This document shows, in pieces, positions 28,374 to 37,002 of a DNA stretch of 64,000 nucleotides. Source of the stretch: Thioclava atlantica (GTDB lineage: Bacteria > Pseudomonadota > Alphaproteobacteria > Rhodobacterales > Rhodobacteraceae); the NCBI RefSeq assembly GCF_000737065.1, contig NZ_AQRC01000007.1, positions 62,001 to 126,000 on the forward strand, read 5' to 3'. The notes under the pieces are model-generated. The model had not been told where the DNA came from, did not search any database, and was given only the letters and a program-made list of their open reading frames with translations. Within the stretch, counting starts at the first letter, position 1. The number at the start of each line of letters is the position of its first letter. The translations under genes and the position numbers were made by a program.

Positions 28374-28973
28374 TCACGCGCCCCGCGCGAGCGCGATGGC
28401 GTCTTTCAGGGTCTGCTCGTCGACCGCGCCGGGATAGATGTCGCGGCCGATGATATAGGCCGGGGTGCCCTGCAGCCCGATGCCGACCGCCTGACCGTAA
28501 TTGCGCGACAAAAGCGCGTCGATCTTCTTCTGGTCGGCCTTGTAGCCTGCCTGGGCCTTCTTGGGATCGACGCCGCCGGCGCTCAGCGTGTCGTCGATCA
28601 GCTCGTTGCTGAGCTTGCCCTTGGTGGCCATCAGCGCCTCGAGACCCTTCTCGTACCCGCCGAAGGATTGCGCGCCGAGCACGAGTTGCGAGGCGTAGAC
28701 CGAGGGCGGCCCGAAGATCGGCCAGTCCTTCATCACGACGCGCAGATTGCCGTCCTCCTTCATCACCTTCTCGACGACGGGGTGATTGCTTTTGCAGAAG
28801 GGGCACTGGTAGTCGAAATACTCGACCAGCGTCACGTCGCCATCGGGATTGCCGAGCGCGGGCGCATCGGGATCATGGAAGACCGCCTGCGGGCTGATGT
28901 CCTCTGCCCGCGCGAAGCTGGGAAGGACGAGGGCGCTGCCCGCGGCCACGAGCAGGGTTCTGCGGTTCATCAT
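28374..28973 (-). CDS. DsbA-family thiol:disulfide oxidoreductase (exported)
   Basis: A 199-residue thioredoxin-fold protein with a signal peptide (NRRTLLVAAGSALVLPSFARA). The active site is CPFC in YFDYQCPFCKSNHP, and the cis-proline loop is GTPAYIIGRDIYPG. This is the DsbA/Com1/ScsC-like group rather than classical E. coli DsbA (CPHC). It could oxidise, or be kept reduced by the DsbD encoded upstream in the same operon and isomerise, periplasmic disulfides. A GGAGA ribosome site precedes two adjacent ATG codons (28973 and 28970). The start is one base after the L,D-transpeptidase stop. Confidence 0.9.
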   Translation of the reverse strand: MMNRRTLLVAAGSALVLPSFARAEDISPQAVFHDPDAPALGNPDGDVTLVEYFDYQCPFCKSNHPVVEKVMKEDGNLRVVMKDWPIFGPPSVYASQLVLGAQSFGGYEKGLEALMATKGKLSNELIDDTLSAGGVDPKKAQAGYKADQKKIDALLSRNYGQAVGIGLQGTPAYIIGRDIYPGAVDEQTLKDAIALARGA

Positions 28974-28974
28974 G

Positions 28975-29757
28975 TCATGTCTCCTGTGTTGTTGGATTGG
29001 CCGGAAAGTCTTCCGGGCGATAGTCCACCGGCGGCAGGGGCTGGCCCGGAGGCACCGTGCCCTTGCCGCTCTGCGCGCGGGTGAGCACGACGACATGCGT
29101 GCCCGAACGCACCCGCTCCGCGAGGTCGATGATGTCCTGGTTGAAGAGGCGGATGCAGCCCGCCGAGGTCGCCTTGCCGATGCTGGAATCGTCCATCGTG
29201 CCGTGAATGCGATAGAGCGTATCCTTGCCGCCCCGGTGCAGATAGAGCGCGCGCGCGCCCAGCGGGTTCTCGAGCCCGCCCTCCAGCCCGTCCTTGACCG
29301 GGCCGTAAAGCTCGGGATCTTCCGCGATCATGTTCTGTGTGGGCGTCCAGCTCGGCCACTCGCGCTGATAGGGAATATGCGCCTCGCCCGAGAAACCGCG
29401 CCCGTCCTCGCCCACCGCGACGGTGTAGCGGAGCGCGCGGTTGTTCTCCTTCACGAGGTAGAGCCGGCGCGCCCAGGGGTCGACGACGATGGTGCCGGGT
29501 TTCTCGTCGGTCCAGTAATCGACCTCCTGCCGGGCTTTCGCGTCGGAGAGAAACTTCGGATCGACCGCGGGGATCACCCGGCCGTCATCCTCTTCCGCGC
29601 CATACATCGCGAGCACCTCGGGGCTCGGCATCGGGGTAGCGGCGGTCTCCGGCGCGGTCCCCTCGGCGGGGGGCGTCGCGGCATCGGGCCGGGGCGCGCA
29701 GGCCGCCAGCAGCAGAAGCAGCGCGGTCGCGGCGGGTTTGGTGAACGACATCTGCAT
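28975..29757 (-). CDS. L,D-transpeptidase lipoprotein (YkuD/ErfK family)
   Basis: A 260-residue envelope protein. A lipoprotein signal with lipobox LAAC is visible at about residue 20. The YkuD catalytic region (about 85-215) has RIHGTMDDSSIG and the catalytic SAGCIRL motif. Such enzymes make 3-3 peptidoglycan crosslinks or attach proteins to peptidoglycan, using an active-site cysteine. The ATG overlaps the dsbD stop by one base (TGATG) and the stop is almost touching the dsbA-like start. Because its cysteine must be reduced to work, sitting between dsbD and a DsbA-family gene is functionally suggestive. The C-terminal 40 residues are proline-rich. Confidence 0.9.
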   Translation of the reverse strand: MQMSFTKPAATALLLLLAACAPRPDAATPPAEGTAPETAATPMPSPEVLAMYGAEEDDGRVIPAVDPKFLSDAKARQEVDYWTDEKPGTIVVDPWARRLYLVKENNRALRYTVAVGEDGRGFSGEAHIPYQREWPSWTPTQNMIAEDPELYGPVKDGLEGGLENPLGARALYLHRGGKDTLYRIHGTMDDSSIGKATSAGCIRLFNQDIIDLAERVRSGTHVVVLTRAQSGKGTVPPGQPLPPVDYRPEDFPANPTTQET

Positions 29758-31663
29758 CAGTTCTCGACCTCCTTGAGTGCGGCGGCAAGTTCACTGGCGC
29801 TCACCTCGCCCACGAGACGCGAGCCGGACCGCTCACCATGATCGGCACCGAGGAAGATCATCGTGGGCGGGCCGACAACGCCGAGATCCTTGAGGAGTTC
29901 CTGTTGCGGCGCCCCGGTCTTGGTCACGTCGACCGCGATCGGGGTCACGCCGGCCAGCGCCGCCTGCACCGCCGGGTCGGGAAGCACCTCGTGTTCGAGG
30001 GTCTTGCACGAGGTGCACCATTCCGCCGTCACCAGCAGCATCGCCGGTCGCCCCGAAGCGTTGGCGAGCGCCGATTTCAGTTCGGCGGGGGTCTCGACAT
30101 GGACGAAAGCCGCTTCGGCCGGGCGCGGCGCGGCGCCCGACCCCTCGCGGGCCACCAGCGGGCCCAGAGGGTTGAGCGGATCGCGCGCGCCGGTCGCGGC
30201 GCCGACGCCCTGAAGGATGCCGGCGAGAAGCGCGACGATCCCGAGCGCCGCCAGAAGCCGCTTCGAATTGGGGGCATCGGCGGGGATCTGGTCGCGCGCA
30301 CCGAGCCAGACGCCCGCGCCGATCAGCAGAAGCGCCCAGAGCCCCAGCACCACCGGCCCCGGCACGACCCGGCCCAGAAGCCAGATCGCCACGCCGAGGA
30401 AGACGACGCCGAAGGCACGGTTGATGCCGACCATCCAGCCGCCCATGCGCGGCAGCACCGCCGAGCCGAAAAGACCCACTGCCAGAAGCGGCACACCCTG
30501 CCCCAGCCCGAGCGCGAAGAGCGCGGAGGCGCCGAGCCCCGCATCGCCCGTCTGCGCGATATAGAGGAACGCCCCGGCCAGCGGCGCGGTGACGCAAGGC
30601 CCCACGATCAGCGCCGAGGTGAAGCCCAGAAGCGCCGCCCCGGCCAGGGTCCCGCGCGGGCCGCGCACCGCGCCGACCCGCGAGGTCACCGCCTCGGGCA
30701 GGCGCAGCTCGAACAGGCCGAAGGAGGACAGCGCAAGCACCACGAACAGTGCCGCGAGCGCGGCGATGGTGGCGGGCGCCTGAAGCACGAATTGCAGGTT
30801 CTGCCCCGACCAAGCGGCGACGATCCCGAGCGCCCCGAAAGCGGCCGCCATCGCGACGACATAGGCGCCGGTGAGGCTCAGCCCGCGCAAGGCGGTCAGT
30901 TTCTCGCCCTGCGCCCCGAGCATCCCCGCGACGATCGGCACCATCGGCAGAACGCAGGGGTGAAGGCCAGCAGCAGGCCGAAGCCGAAGAAGGCCAGCAC
31001 CACGAGCGCGGCCCCGCCCTTTTCCGCAAGCCCCGCGACCAGCCCGGAATTCGTGTCGAGCGTGAGGCCGGTCCCGGTCGCGCCGCCCGGGGCCGCAGCG
31101 GGCTGATCTGCCGACTGCATGCTCTCTGGCGCAGAGGTCTCGGGCGCGGTCTCGGGGGACGGGGCCGCGCCTTGAAGCGTCTCGGCACGCGCCGACGCCG
31201 TGACCCAGCCGTCGGGCGGCACCAGCTCGCGGCTTTGCGGCGGGTAGCACAGCCCCTTTTCCTCGCAGCCCTGCCAGGTCAGCGTGAAGGGGCCGGTGAT
31301 CTGGCTCACCTCGGCCGTCGTGTGATCGTGCCAGACCTCGATGCGCCCGAAATTCGGGTCGTCCTTCATCACCCCGGGGGCGGAGGAGACCTTCGGCGGC
31401 GCGCCATCGGCGGCGGAGGCCGTGAGCCGTTCGCGATAGAGGTAATAGCCCGGCGCGATGTCGATCGAGACATCCAGCTTGCCATCGTCGCCCCATTCGG
31501 TGTGGACCTGAAAGGCCTCATCGGGGCTGAGCGGCTTTTGCCCGCCGGGCTTGAGCAGTTCGAATCCCTGCGCCGCGGTCAGACCGGGCGCGAGAGAAAG
31601 CAGAACAAACCCAGCCATGGCCAGGGCGCGAAGAAGACGGGGGAGGAGAGCTTTTCCGATCAT
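29757..31663 (-). pseudogene. dsbD: Thiol:disulfide interchange protein DsbD, frameshifted
   Basis: Two frames together encode a full DsbD of about 635 residues. From ATG 31663: a signal peptide (LLRALAMAGFVLLSLAPGLTAAQG), then the periplasmic alpha domain with GCEEKGLCYPP. Next comes the membrane beta domain starting at FGFGLLLAFTP. Here the frame changes at a run of four G on the plus strand (30957-30960). One added base restores FTPCVLPMVPIVAGML, the conserved first beta-domain cysteine; the second is in VGPCVTAPL. The C-terminal gamma thioredoxin domain has AEWCTSCKTLE. DsbD moves electrons from cytoplasmic thioredoxin to periplasmic partners. Either the gene is broken by one base or the base is a sequencing error; the otherwise intact frames favour the second. 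Confidence 0.85.
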
Positions 31664-31685
31664 GGCGGCTGGATCACCGCCGAAT

Positions 31686-31702
31686 CTTAAGTCAGTCTTA
31701 AG
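31686..31702. promoter_or_regulatory. PmrA/QseB-type response-regulator box
   Basis: CTTAAGTCAGTCTTAAG contains two direct CTTAA repeats six bases apart (31686-31690 and 31697-31701), the spacing known for PmrA/QseB/TctD-like OmpR-family regulators. It lies in the 73-base gap between dsbD (minus) and the OmpR-family gene (plus), so it can act on both. Autoregulation by the gene at 31737 is inferred. Confidence 0.7.
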
Positions 31703-31736
31703 CTTCGCGGCCGACACTGCGGCAAAAGGAGAGAAC

Positions 31737-32432
31737 ATGCGGCTGTTGGTCGTCGAAGATGATGAAGTGCTTGCGGACGGGTTGCAGGTGGGCCTCCGGA
31801 TGGCGGGGTTCACCCCTGACACGGTGGGCACGCTCGAGGATGCGCGCGCAGCCCTTGCGGGCACCGAATACGGCGCGATCGTGCTCGACCTGATGCTGCC
31901 CGACGGCTCCGGGCTCGACCTGCTGGCCGAGCTGCGCCGCGAGGGGCGGCGCGAGCCGATCTTGCTTCTGACCGCCCGCGACGGGGTGAGCGACCGGATC
32001 GCGGGGCTCGATGCGGGGGCGGACGACTATCTCGGCAAACCCTTCGATCTCGACGAACTGGCCGCGCGCCTGCGCGCATTGGCGCGGCGCGCCGAGGGCC
32101 GGGCCGAGGCGGTGATCACCGTCAACGGGCTCAGCGTCGATCCCGGCGCGCGCAGGGCGACGTTCGACGGCCGCGACCTGAACCTGTCGCGGCGCGAATT
32201 CTCGGTCCTTCTGGCGCTGGTGGAGCGCCCGGGCCGGGTGCTCGCCAAATCCGATATCGAGGAGCGGCTCTACGGCTGGGGCGAGGAAATCGAGAGCAAC
32301 GCGATCGAGGTCCATATCCATCACCTGCGCTCCAAGCTGGGCCGGGACTTCATCGAAACCCTGCGCGGCATCGGCTACCGCATCCGCCCGAAGGAGGCTT
32401 TGCCATCTCGATCCGTCTCCGCCTCTTCCTGA
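31737..32432 (+). CDS. OmpR-family response regulator (QseB/TctD-like)
   Basis: A 231-residue regulator with a receiver (about 1-115, VVEDDEVLAD, phospho-acceptor Asp51 in IVLDLMLPDG, Lys in YLGKPFD) and a C-terminal winged helix (about 125-220, SRREFSVLLALVERPG, and NAIEVHIHHLRSKLG with RGIGYRI). The ATG at 31737 has AAAGGAGAG upstream. The last ten residues (LPSRSVSASS) are unusual. They arise because the frame reads through the expected start of the kinase gene instead of stopping there. It is divergent from the dsbD operon and co-directional with the TRAP genes. Confidence 0.92.
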   Translation: MRLLVVEDDEVLADGLQVGLRMAGFTPDTVGTLEDARAALAGTEYGAIVLDLMLPDGSGLDLLAELRREGRREPILLLTARDGVSDRIAGLDAGADDYLGKPFDLDELAARLRALARRAEGRAEAVITVNGLSVDPGARRATFDGRDLNLSRREFSVLLALVERPGRVLAKSDIEERLYGWGEEIESNAIEVHIHHLRSKLGRDFIETLRGIGYRIRPKEALPSRSVSASS

Positions 32433-32470
32433 TCCTGATCAGCGCCACGCTGGCCGTCTGGCTTTCGGCG

Positions 32471-33739
32471 GTGCTCTGGATCGAGCATTCGACGCGCGCG
32501 CAGGTGACTCGGGTGCTCGACGCCCGGCTGATCGAGGCCGCGCGGATGGTCTCGTCGCTGGTCTCGAAGAACCAGATCTCGCTCAACACGCATGATCCCG
32601 CGCAGATCTCGCTTCCCGCCGATGCGCAATACCAGCATCAGCAATTCTGCCAGATCTGGTCCTTCTCGGGCGAGCTCGTCGGCCGCTCGCAAGGGGCGCC
32701 GGCCGAGCGGCTGCTGCCTGCGGAAGATACCGGGTTTCGCAACATCACCCAGAACGGAGAAAGGCTGCGCGTCTTCGCGATCGTCAACCGCGACCTTGGC
32801 GGGCAGGTCATGGTGGGAGACAGCCTCGCGATGCGCGACAAGCTGGTGCATGACGTTGTCGCGGGGTTCCTCTGGCCCGCGCTGGTGATCCTGCCGGTGA
32901 TGGCCGCGCTGATCTGGTTCGCGACCGCGCGCGGTCTCGCCCCGCTCGATCAGCTCGCGCGCCAGCTCGAGGGCCGCAAGGTGAGCGATCTGGGCGCCCT
33001 GCCCGAAGGCCCATCGCCGCCGCGCGAGATCCGGCCCGTCACCCGCGCCCTCAATGACCTGCTGCACCGCCTCGCCATCGCGCGCAGCCGCGAGCGCGAC
33101 TTCATCAGCTACGCCGCGCATGAGCTCAAGACCCCGCTTGCGGGGCTGAAGATGCAGGCCCATGTGGCGCGCCGCGCCGAGGACGATGCGACGCGCGATC
33201 ATGCGCTTGCGGCGATCGAGCGTTCGGTCACCCGGACCGACCGGATGGTGCGCCAGCTTCTCGATCTCGCCCGGGTGGAGCAGCGCAAGGGCGAGACGGC
33301 GGGCACCGATCCCGGCGCGGTCGCACGCCAGACGCTCGCGGACCTCACCGATCTTGCGGACCGGCGCGGCGTCGCACTCGGTCTCGACCTGCCCGAGGAG
33401 CGGCACGAGATCGCGAGTGACGAGTTCCTGCTGACGCTGGCGCTTCGCAACCTGATCGAGAACGCGATCCAGGCGACGCCGAGCGGCGGCGAGGTGCGCC
33501 TTGCGCTGAGCCTCGACGGGTCGCGCTGCACTTTCGACCTGCGCGACGGCGGCACCGGCCTGCCCGAGGCGATCCGTGCGCGCGCGACGGAGAAATTCGT
33601 CAAGGGCACGCAATTCGACGATTCCGGAAGCGGGCTCGGGCTGGCGATCGCCACGGATGCGCTCGAGACGCTCGGCGGCGAGCTGCGCTTCGAGATGCTC
33701 CCCGACGGCCACCATACGCGGATCGCCCTGCCCGTCTGA
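32471..33739 (+). CDS. Sensor histidine kinase (TctE/QseC-like)
   Basis: A membrane kinase with a 2CSK_N-like periplasmic segment (LDARLIEAARMVSSLV), a second membrane helix (WPALVILPVMAALIWF, about 135-150), HAMP-like linker, HisKA with His217 in ISYAAHELKTPLAGL, and HATPase with NLIENAIQATPSGG, LRDGGTGLP and GSGLGLAIATDALETLGG. The first canonical start is GTG 32471, but it cuts off the first membrane helix. The same open frame already encodes SIRLRLFLILISATLAVWLSA upstream, beginning at ATC 32405, seven bases after a perfect AAGGAGG. So the natural start appears to be 32405 with a non-standard or miscalled start codon. It pairs with the preceding regulator. Confidence 0.88.
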   Translation: MLWIEHSTRAQVTRVLDARLIEAARMVSSLVSKNQISLNTHDPAQISLPADAQYQHQQFCQIWSFSGELVGRSQGAPAERLLPAEDTGFRNITQNGERLRVFAIVNRDLGGQVMVGDSLAMRDKLVHDVVAGFLWPALVILPVMAALIWFATARGLAPLDQLARQLEGRKVSDLGALPEGPSPPREIRPVTRALNDLLHRLAIARSRERDFISYAAHELKTPLAGLKMQAHVARRAEDDATRDHALAAIERSVTRTDRMVRQLLDLARVEQRKGETAGTDPGAVARQTLADLTDLADRRGVALGLDLPEERHEIASDEFLLTLALRNLIENAIQATPSGGEVRLALSLDGSRCTFDLRDGGTGLPEAIRARATEKFVKGTQFDDSGSGLGLAIATDALETLGGELRFEMLPDGHHTRIALPV

Positions 33740-33815
33740 GCGCTCGTCGCACTCTGTCGCGAAACCGCCCGATCGCTACGCGCCCGACCTTCGCGCCGCG
33801 GCATTTCTGCGCAAT

Positions 33816-33845
33816 TTTTCAGCACTGGACATTTTCACCGCTGGA
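33816..33845. repeat. Direct repeats upstream of the TRAP operon
   Basis: TTTTCAGCACTGGA (33816-33829) and TTTTCACCGCTGGA (33832-33845) match at 12 of 14 bases and start 16 bases apart. They lie in the AT-rich 185-base gap before the TRAP genes, about 80-110 bases upstream of the GTG start. This is the position expected for an activator or repressor site. The binder is unknown. Confidence 0.5.
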
Positions 33846-33924
33846 AAAATCCTTTCGCCTTTTCGCAGTATTAGAAATTCTTCTTTCATAGCTGCGACGA
33901 CACCAATCCGGGAGATTCGCAGCC

Positions 33925-34458
33925 GTGTCACAAATCGCCTCGAGGGCACGTATCTGGAGCCTGCGGCTCAACCGGGTGGTCGAGATCGCGTGCGTGACGC
34001 TGCTCGCGCTTCTCGTGCTCGATGTCTGGCTGGGCGTGCTCGCGCGCTATGTCATCCCGCTTCCGGTCACCTTCACCGAAGAACTGGCACGTTACCTGAT
34101 GATCTGGATGGCGTTGCTCGCGGTCTCCTCGGGCATCGTCTATCGCGAGCATATCGGGGTCGAGTTCGTCTTCACCCGCCTGCCCGGACCGGTTCGGCGC
34201 TGGCTCGCGGTGAGCTTCGACCTGATCGCCTTCACCTTCTTCCTGCTCTTGTTCCTTTACGGGATCGGCTTCACGCTGCGCGGCTTCTCGCGGCTGACGA
34301 TGATCTACGCGATCCCGAAGGGCTATCCCTTCGCGGGCGTTCCGCTTGCCGCGCTGATGGCCTGCCTGCAACTGGCGCTGATCGGCATTCATGATTTCTT
34401 CAGCGACCGCGATCCCGACCGCACCGGGGCCGCCACCGTCATCGCAGGAGAGGAATGA
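33925..34458 (+). CDS. TRAP transporter small membrane subunit (DctQ type)
   Basis: A 177-residue protein with four membrane helices, the normal plan of the DctQ subunit. Conserved features are VLDVWLGVLARYV, FTEELARYLMIWMALL and the YREHIGVEFVF segment. It starts at GTG 33925 with GGGAG about ten bases upstream. It partners the large subunit whose start overlaps its stop by four bases. TRAP systems take up carboxylates or related anions using an ion gradient. Confidence 0.92.
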   Translation: MSQIASRARIWSLRLNRVVEIACVTLLALLVLDVWLGVLARYVIPLPVTFTEELARYLMIWMALLAVSSGIVYREHIGVEFVFTRLPGPVRRWLAVSFDLIAFTFFLLLFLYGIGFTLRGFSRLTMIYAIPKGYPFAGVPLAALMACLQLALIGIHDFFSDRDPDRTGAATVIAGEE

Positions 34459-35741
34459 TGGGGATCGTCTTCGTCACCGTCGCCTTCTTCGGCCTGCTCG
34501 CGCTCGGGATGCCGGTGGGCTTCTCGATCGGCGTGGCCGGGATGATCGGGATCTTCGACATGGGGCCGCGCTTTTTGTCGATGGCGCCCGACCGGGTCTT
34601 CGCCGGGCTCGACCTCTTTCCCTTCCTCGCGATGCCCTTCTTCATCCTCGCCGGCGAGATCATGAACCGTTCGGGGATCACGCAGGGGCTGGTGCGGCTC
34701 GCCGATGCGCTGGTGGGCTGGATGCGCGGCGGCATGGCCCATTCCAACATGGTCGCGAGCGTGATGTTCGCGGGCATTACCGGCTCGGCCACCGCCGATG
34801 CGGCGGCCTTCGGCAACACGCTGGTCCCGGCGATGCAGAAAGGCGGCTATACCCGCGCCTATGCCTGCGCGGTCACCGCGGCGGGCTCGATCATCGGGCC
34901 GACGATCCCGCCCTCGACGCTCGCGATCATCTACGGCTCGATCATGGGCGTGTCGATCGCGGGGCTGTTTGCGGCCGGGATCCTGCCGGGCCTGCTGATC
35001 TGCGCGATCTGCATGGGCGTGATCGCGCTGCACGCCAAGCGCAAGAACCTGCCCGAGGGCAAGGGCAGGCTGCAATTGCGCAACGTGACCCAGGCACTGC
35101 GCGAAGGCTTCCTCGCCGCGCTTCTGCCGATCTTCATCCTCGGCTCGATCCTCGGTGGCTGGGCCACGCCCACCGAGGCGGCGGCGGTCGCGGTGGCCTA
35201 TGCGCTCTTCGTCGGCGGCGTGATCTACCGCGCGCTGAGCTGGCGCGATCTCTACGAGGTGGCGCTGCGCACGACGCGGATCACCGGGGTGATCTTCCTG
35301 ATCATCGCCTCGGCCTCGATCCTCGGCTGGTGGATGACCTTCAACCGCATCCCGCAGGCGATCGCGTCGGGGCTGCTGACGGTGTCCGACAACCCCCAGG
35401 TGATCATCGGGCTGATCCTGCTTCTGCTGCTGGTGATCGGGCTGGTGATGGATATCAACGCGACGCTGATCATCCTCGCGCCCGTGCTCGCGCCGCTCAC
35501 GCTGCAGATCGGGATGGAGCCGGGTCACGCCGGGATCATGATCATCCTCGCGCTCAACATCTCGCTGATGACGCCACCGGTCGGCGCCTGCCTCTTCGTG
35601 CTGGCCTCGGTCACCGGCGAGAAGGTCGAGGGGATCACGCGCGAGCTCTGGCCCTTCATCCTCGCCGAGGTCGCGGTGCTGCTGCTCATCGCCTTCTGGC
35701 CCGACCTCACGCTCTTCATACCAAGACTGCTCGGGCTATGA
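34455..35741 (+). CDS. TRAP transporter large permease (DctM type)
   Basis: A 428-residue membrane protein with about 12 helices. It has the DctM family phrases LGMPVGFSIGVAG, LAMPFFILAGEIMNRSGI, VMFAGITGSATADAAAFG, TIPPSTLAIIYG and MTPPVGACLFV. This subunit forms the transport channel. Two adjacent ATGs are possible (34455 overlapping the DctQ stop, or 34458), both after AGGAGAGG. The binding protein follows after 38 bases. Confidence 0.94.
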   Translation: MMGIVFVTVAFFGLLALGMPVGFSIGVAGMIGIFDMGPRFLSMAPDRVFAGLDLFPFLAMPFFILAGEIMNRSGITQGLVRLADALVGWMRGGMAHSNMVASVMFAGITGSATADAAAFGNTLVPAMQKGGYTRAYACAVTAAGSIIGPTIPPSTLAIIYGSIMGVSIAGLFAAGILPGLLICAICMGVIALHAKRKNLPEGKGRLQLRNVTQALREGFLAALLPIFILGSILGGWATPTEAAAVAVAYALFVGGVIYRALSWRDLYEVALRTTRITGVIFLIIASASILGWWMTFNRIPQAIASGLLTVSDNPQVIIGLILLLLLVIGLVMDINATLIILAPVLAPLTLQIGMEPGHAGIMIILALNISLMTPPVGACLFVLASVTGEKVEGITRELWPFILAEVAVLLLIAFWPDLTLFIPRLLGL

Positions 35742-35779
35742 ACCCGGCGGCGCCCCTCCCAACAGAAAAGGACAGTCCC

Positions 35780-36817
35780 ATGAGCTTCATGAAACTTGCG
35801 GCCACGACGCTTGCCGCCGCCTGCCTGGCGCTTCAGGCCCAGGCCGCCGACATCACGATCCGGCTCGCCCATCTCAACCCCGAAGATCCCTTCGCGAGCC
35901 ATTCGGGCGCGATGGGGGCGGTGTTCAAATCTCTCGTGGAGAGCAATTCGAACGGCCGGATCGAGGTGCAGCTCTTCCCCAACGGCCAGCTCGGCAAGGA
36001 TAACGAGGTGATCGACCAGGTCCGCAACGGGCTGGTGGAGAGCGCGATCTCCTCCTCCGGCGGCATGGCCCAGCATTACCCGCTCGTGGGGGTGTTCGAC
36101 ATTCCCTTCGCCTTCCCCAATATCGGCGTGGCCTCGAAGGTGATCACCAAGGACAGCTCCTTCGGCAAGAAGTTCTGCTCCGATCTCGAGGCCAAGACCG
36201 GGCTGAAGGTGCTGGGCCTGCTCGACTCGGGCGGGTTCTTCGAATTCACCAACTCGAAGAAGCCGATCAGGACGATCGACGACATGGCCGGGCTTCGGAT
36301 CCGCACGATGACGGTGCCGACCCAGCAGACGCTGGTGGACAGCCTCGGCGCGAAAGCCACGCCGATGGCCTGGTCGGAGCTCTATACCGCGCTGCAGACC
36401 GGCGTCGTCGATGGCGAGATGAACCCGGTGCCGATCGTGGCCTTCGCGAAATTCGACGAGGTGCAGAAATATCTTTCGCTCACCAACCATCTCATCACCC
36501 CCTATACCTGGACGATGAACGAGGACTTCTTCAAAAGCCTCAGCCCCGGGGACCAGTATCTCGTGAGCTGGGCCGCGGATGTGGCCACCGATGCGGGGCG
36601 CGCGATGAGCCGGGTGATCGAGGCCTCCGACAAGGGGCTGCCGGCGCTGGCGAAGAAGATGGAAGTCAACACCGTCGCCCCCGAGGAACTCAAGAAATTC
36701 GCCGACGCGTCGCAACCCGCGGTGCGCAAACTGATCGAAGAGAAGTTCGGCGATGAGGGCGCGCAGATGCTCGATGCACTGATGACCTCGATCGACGAGG
36801 AAAAGACCGACTTCTGA
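35780..36817 (+). CDS. TRAP transporter substrate-binding protein (DctP type)
   Basis: A 345-residue periplasmic binding protein. The N-terminus (MKLAATTLAAACLALQAQAA) is a signal peptide, and the mature protein starts with DITIRLAHLNPEDPFASH. Family marks include IEVQLFPNGQLGKDNEVIDQV, and the binding-site region LRIRTMTVPTQQ with an arginine expected to hold a substrate carboxylate. WSELYTALQTGVVDGEMNP is also typical (core ELYTALQTGVVDGE). A start at 35780 gives a clean signal peptide. The gene order Q-M-P puts the binding protein last, ahead of a terminator. The substrate cannot be read directly. Confidence 0.93.
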   Translation: MSFMKLAATTLAAACLALQAQAADITIRLAHLNPEDPFASHSGAMGAVFKSLVESNSNGRIEVQLFPNGQLGKDNEVIDQVRNGLVESAISSSGGMAQHYPLVGVFDIPFAFPNIGVASKVITKDSSFGKKFCSDLEAKTGLKVLGLLDSGGFFEFTNSKKPIRTIDDMAGLRIRTMTVPTQQTLVDSLGAKATPMAWSELYTALQTGVVDGEMNPVPIVAFAKFDEVQKYLSLTNHLITPYTWTMNEDFFKSLSPGDQYLVSWAADVATDAGRAMSRVIEASDKGLPALAKKMEVNTVAPEELKKFADASQPAVRKLIEEKFGDEGAQMLDALMTSIDEEKTDF

Positions 36818-36827
36818 GCGTTGACTG

Positions 36828-36864
36828 GTCCGGCCGCCCCGCCCCTCGGGTGGCCGGACGCTTT
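36828..36864 (+). terminator. Terminator after the TRAP operon
   Basis: GTCCGGCC (36828-36835) pairs with GGCCGGAC (36852-36859) across a 16-base loop, followed by GCTTTT. It lies 10 bases past the DctP stop. Confidence 0.6.
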
Positions 36865-37002
36865 TCTCGGGGTCGCCCGGCGGGTTTCCGCTCAACCGGG
36901 GCGTGAATGCCACAGATCCTTCCCCAGGGGCATCCGCGTCCAATTTCTGCCTCAATCTCCCTGCCTTTTTCTGCTAGGGATACGGAAAAACAAGAGGCAG
37001 AC

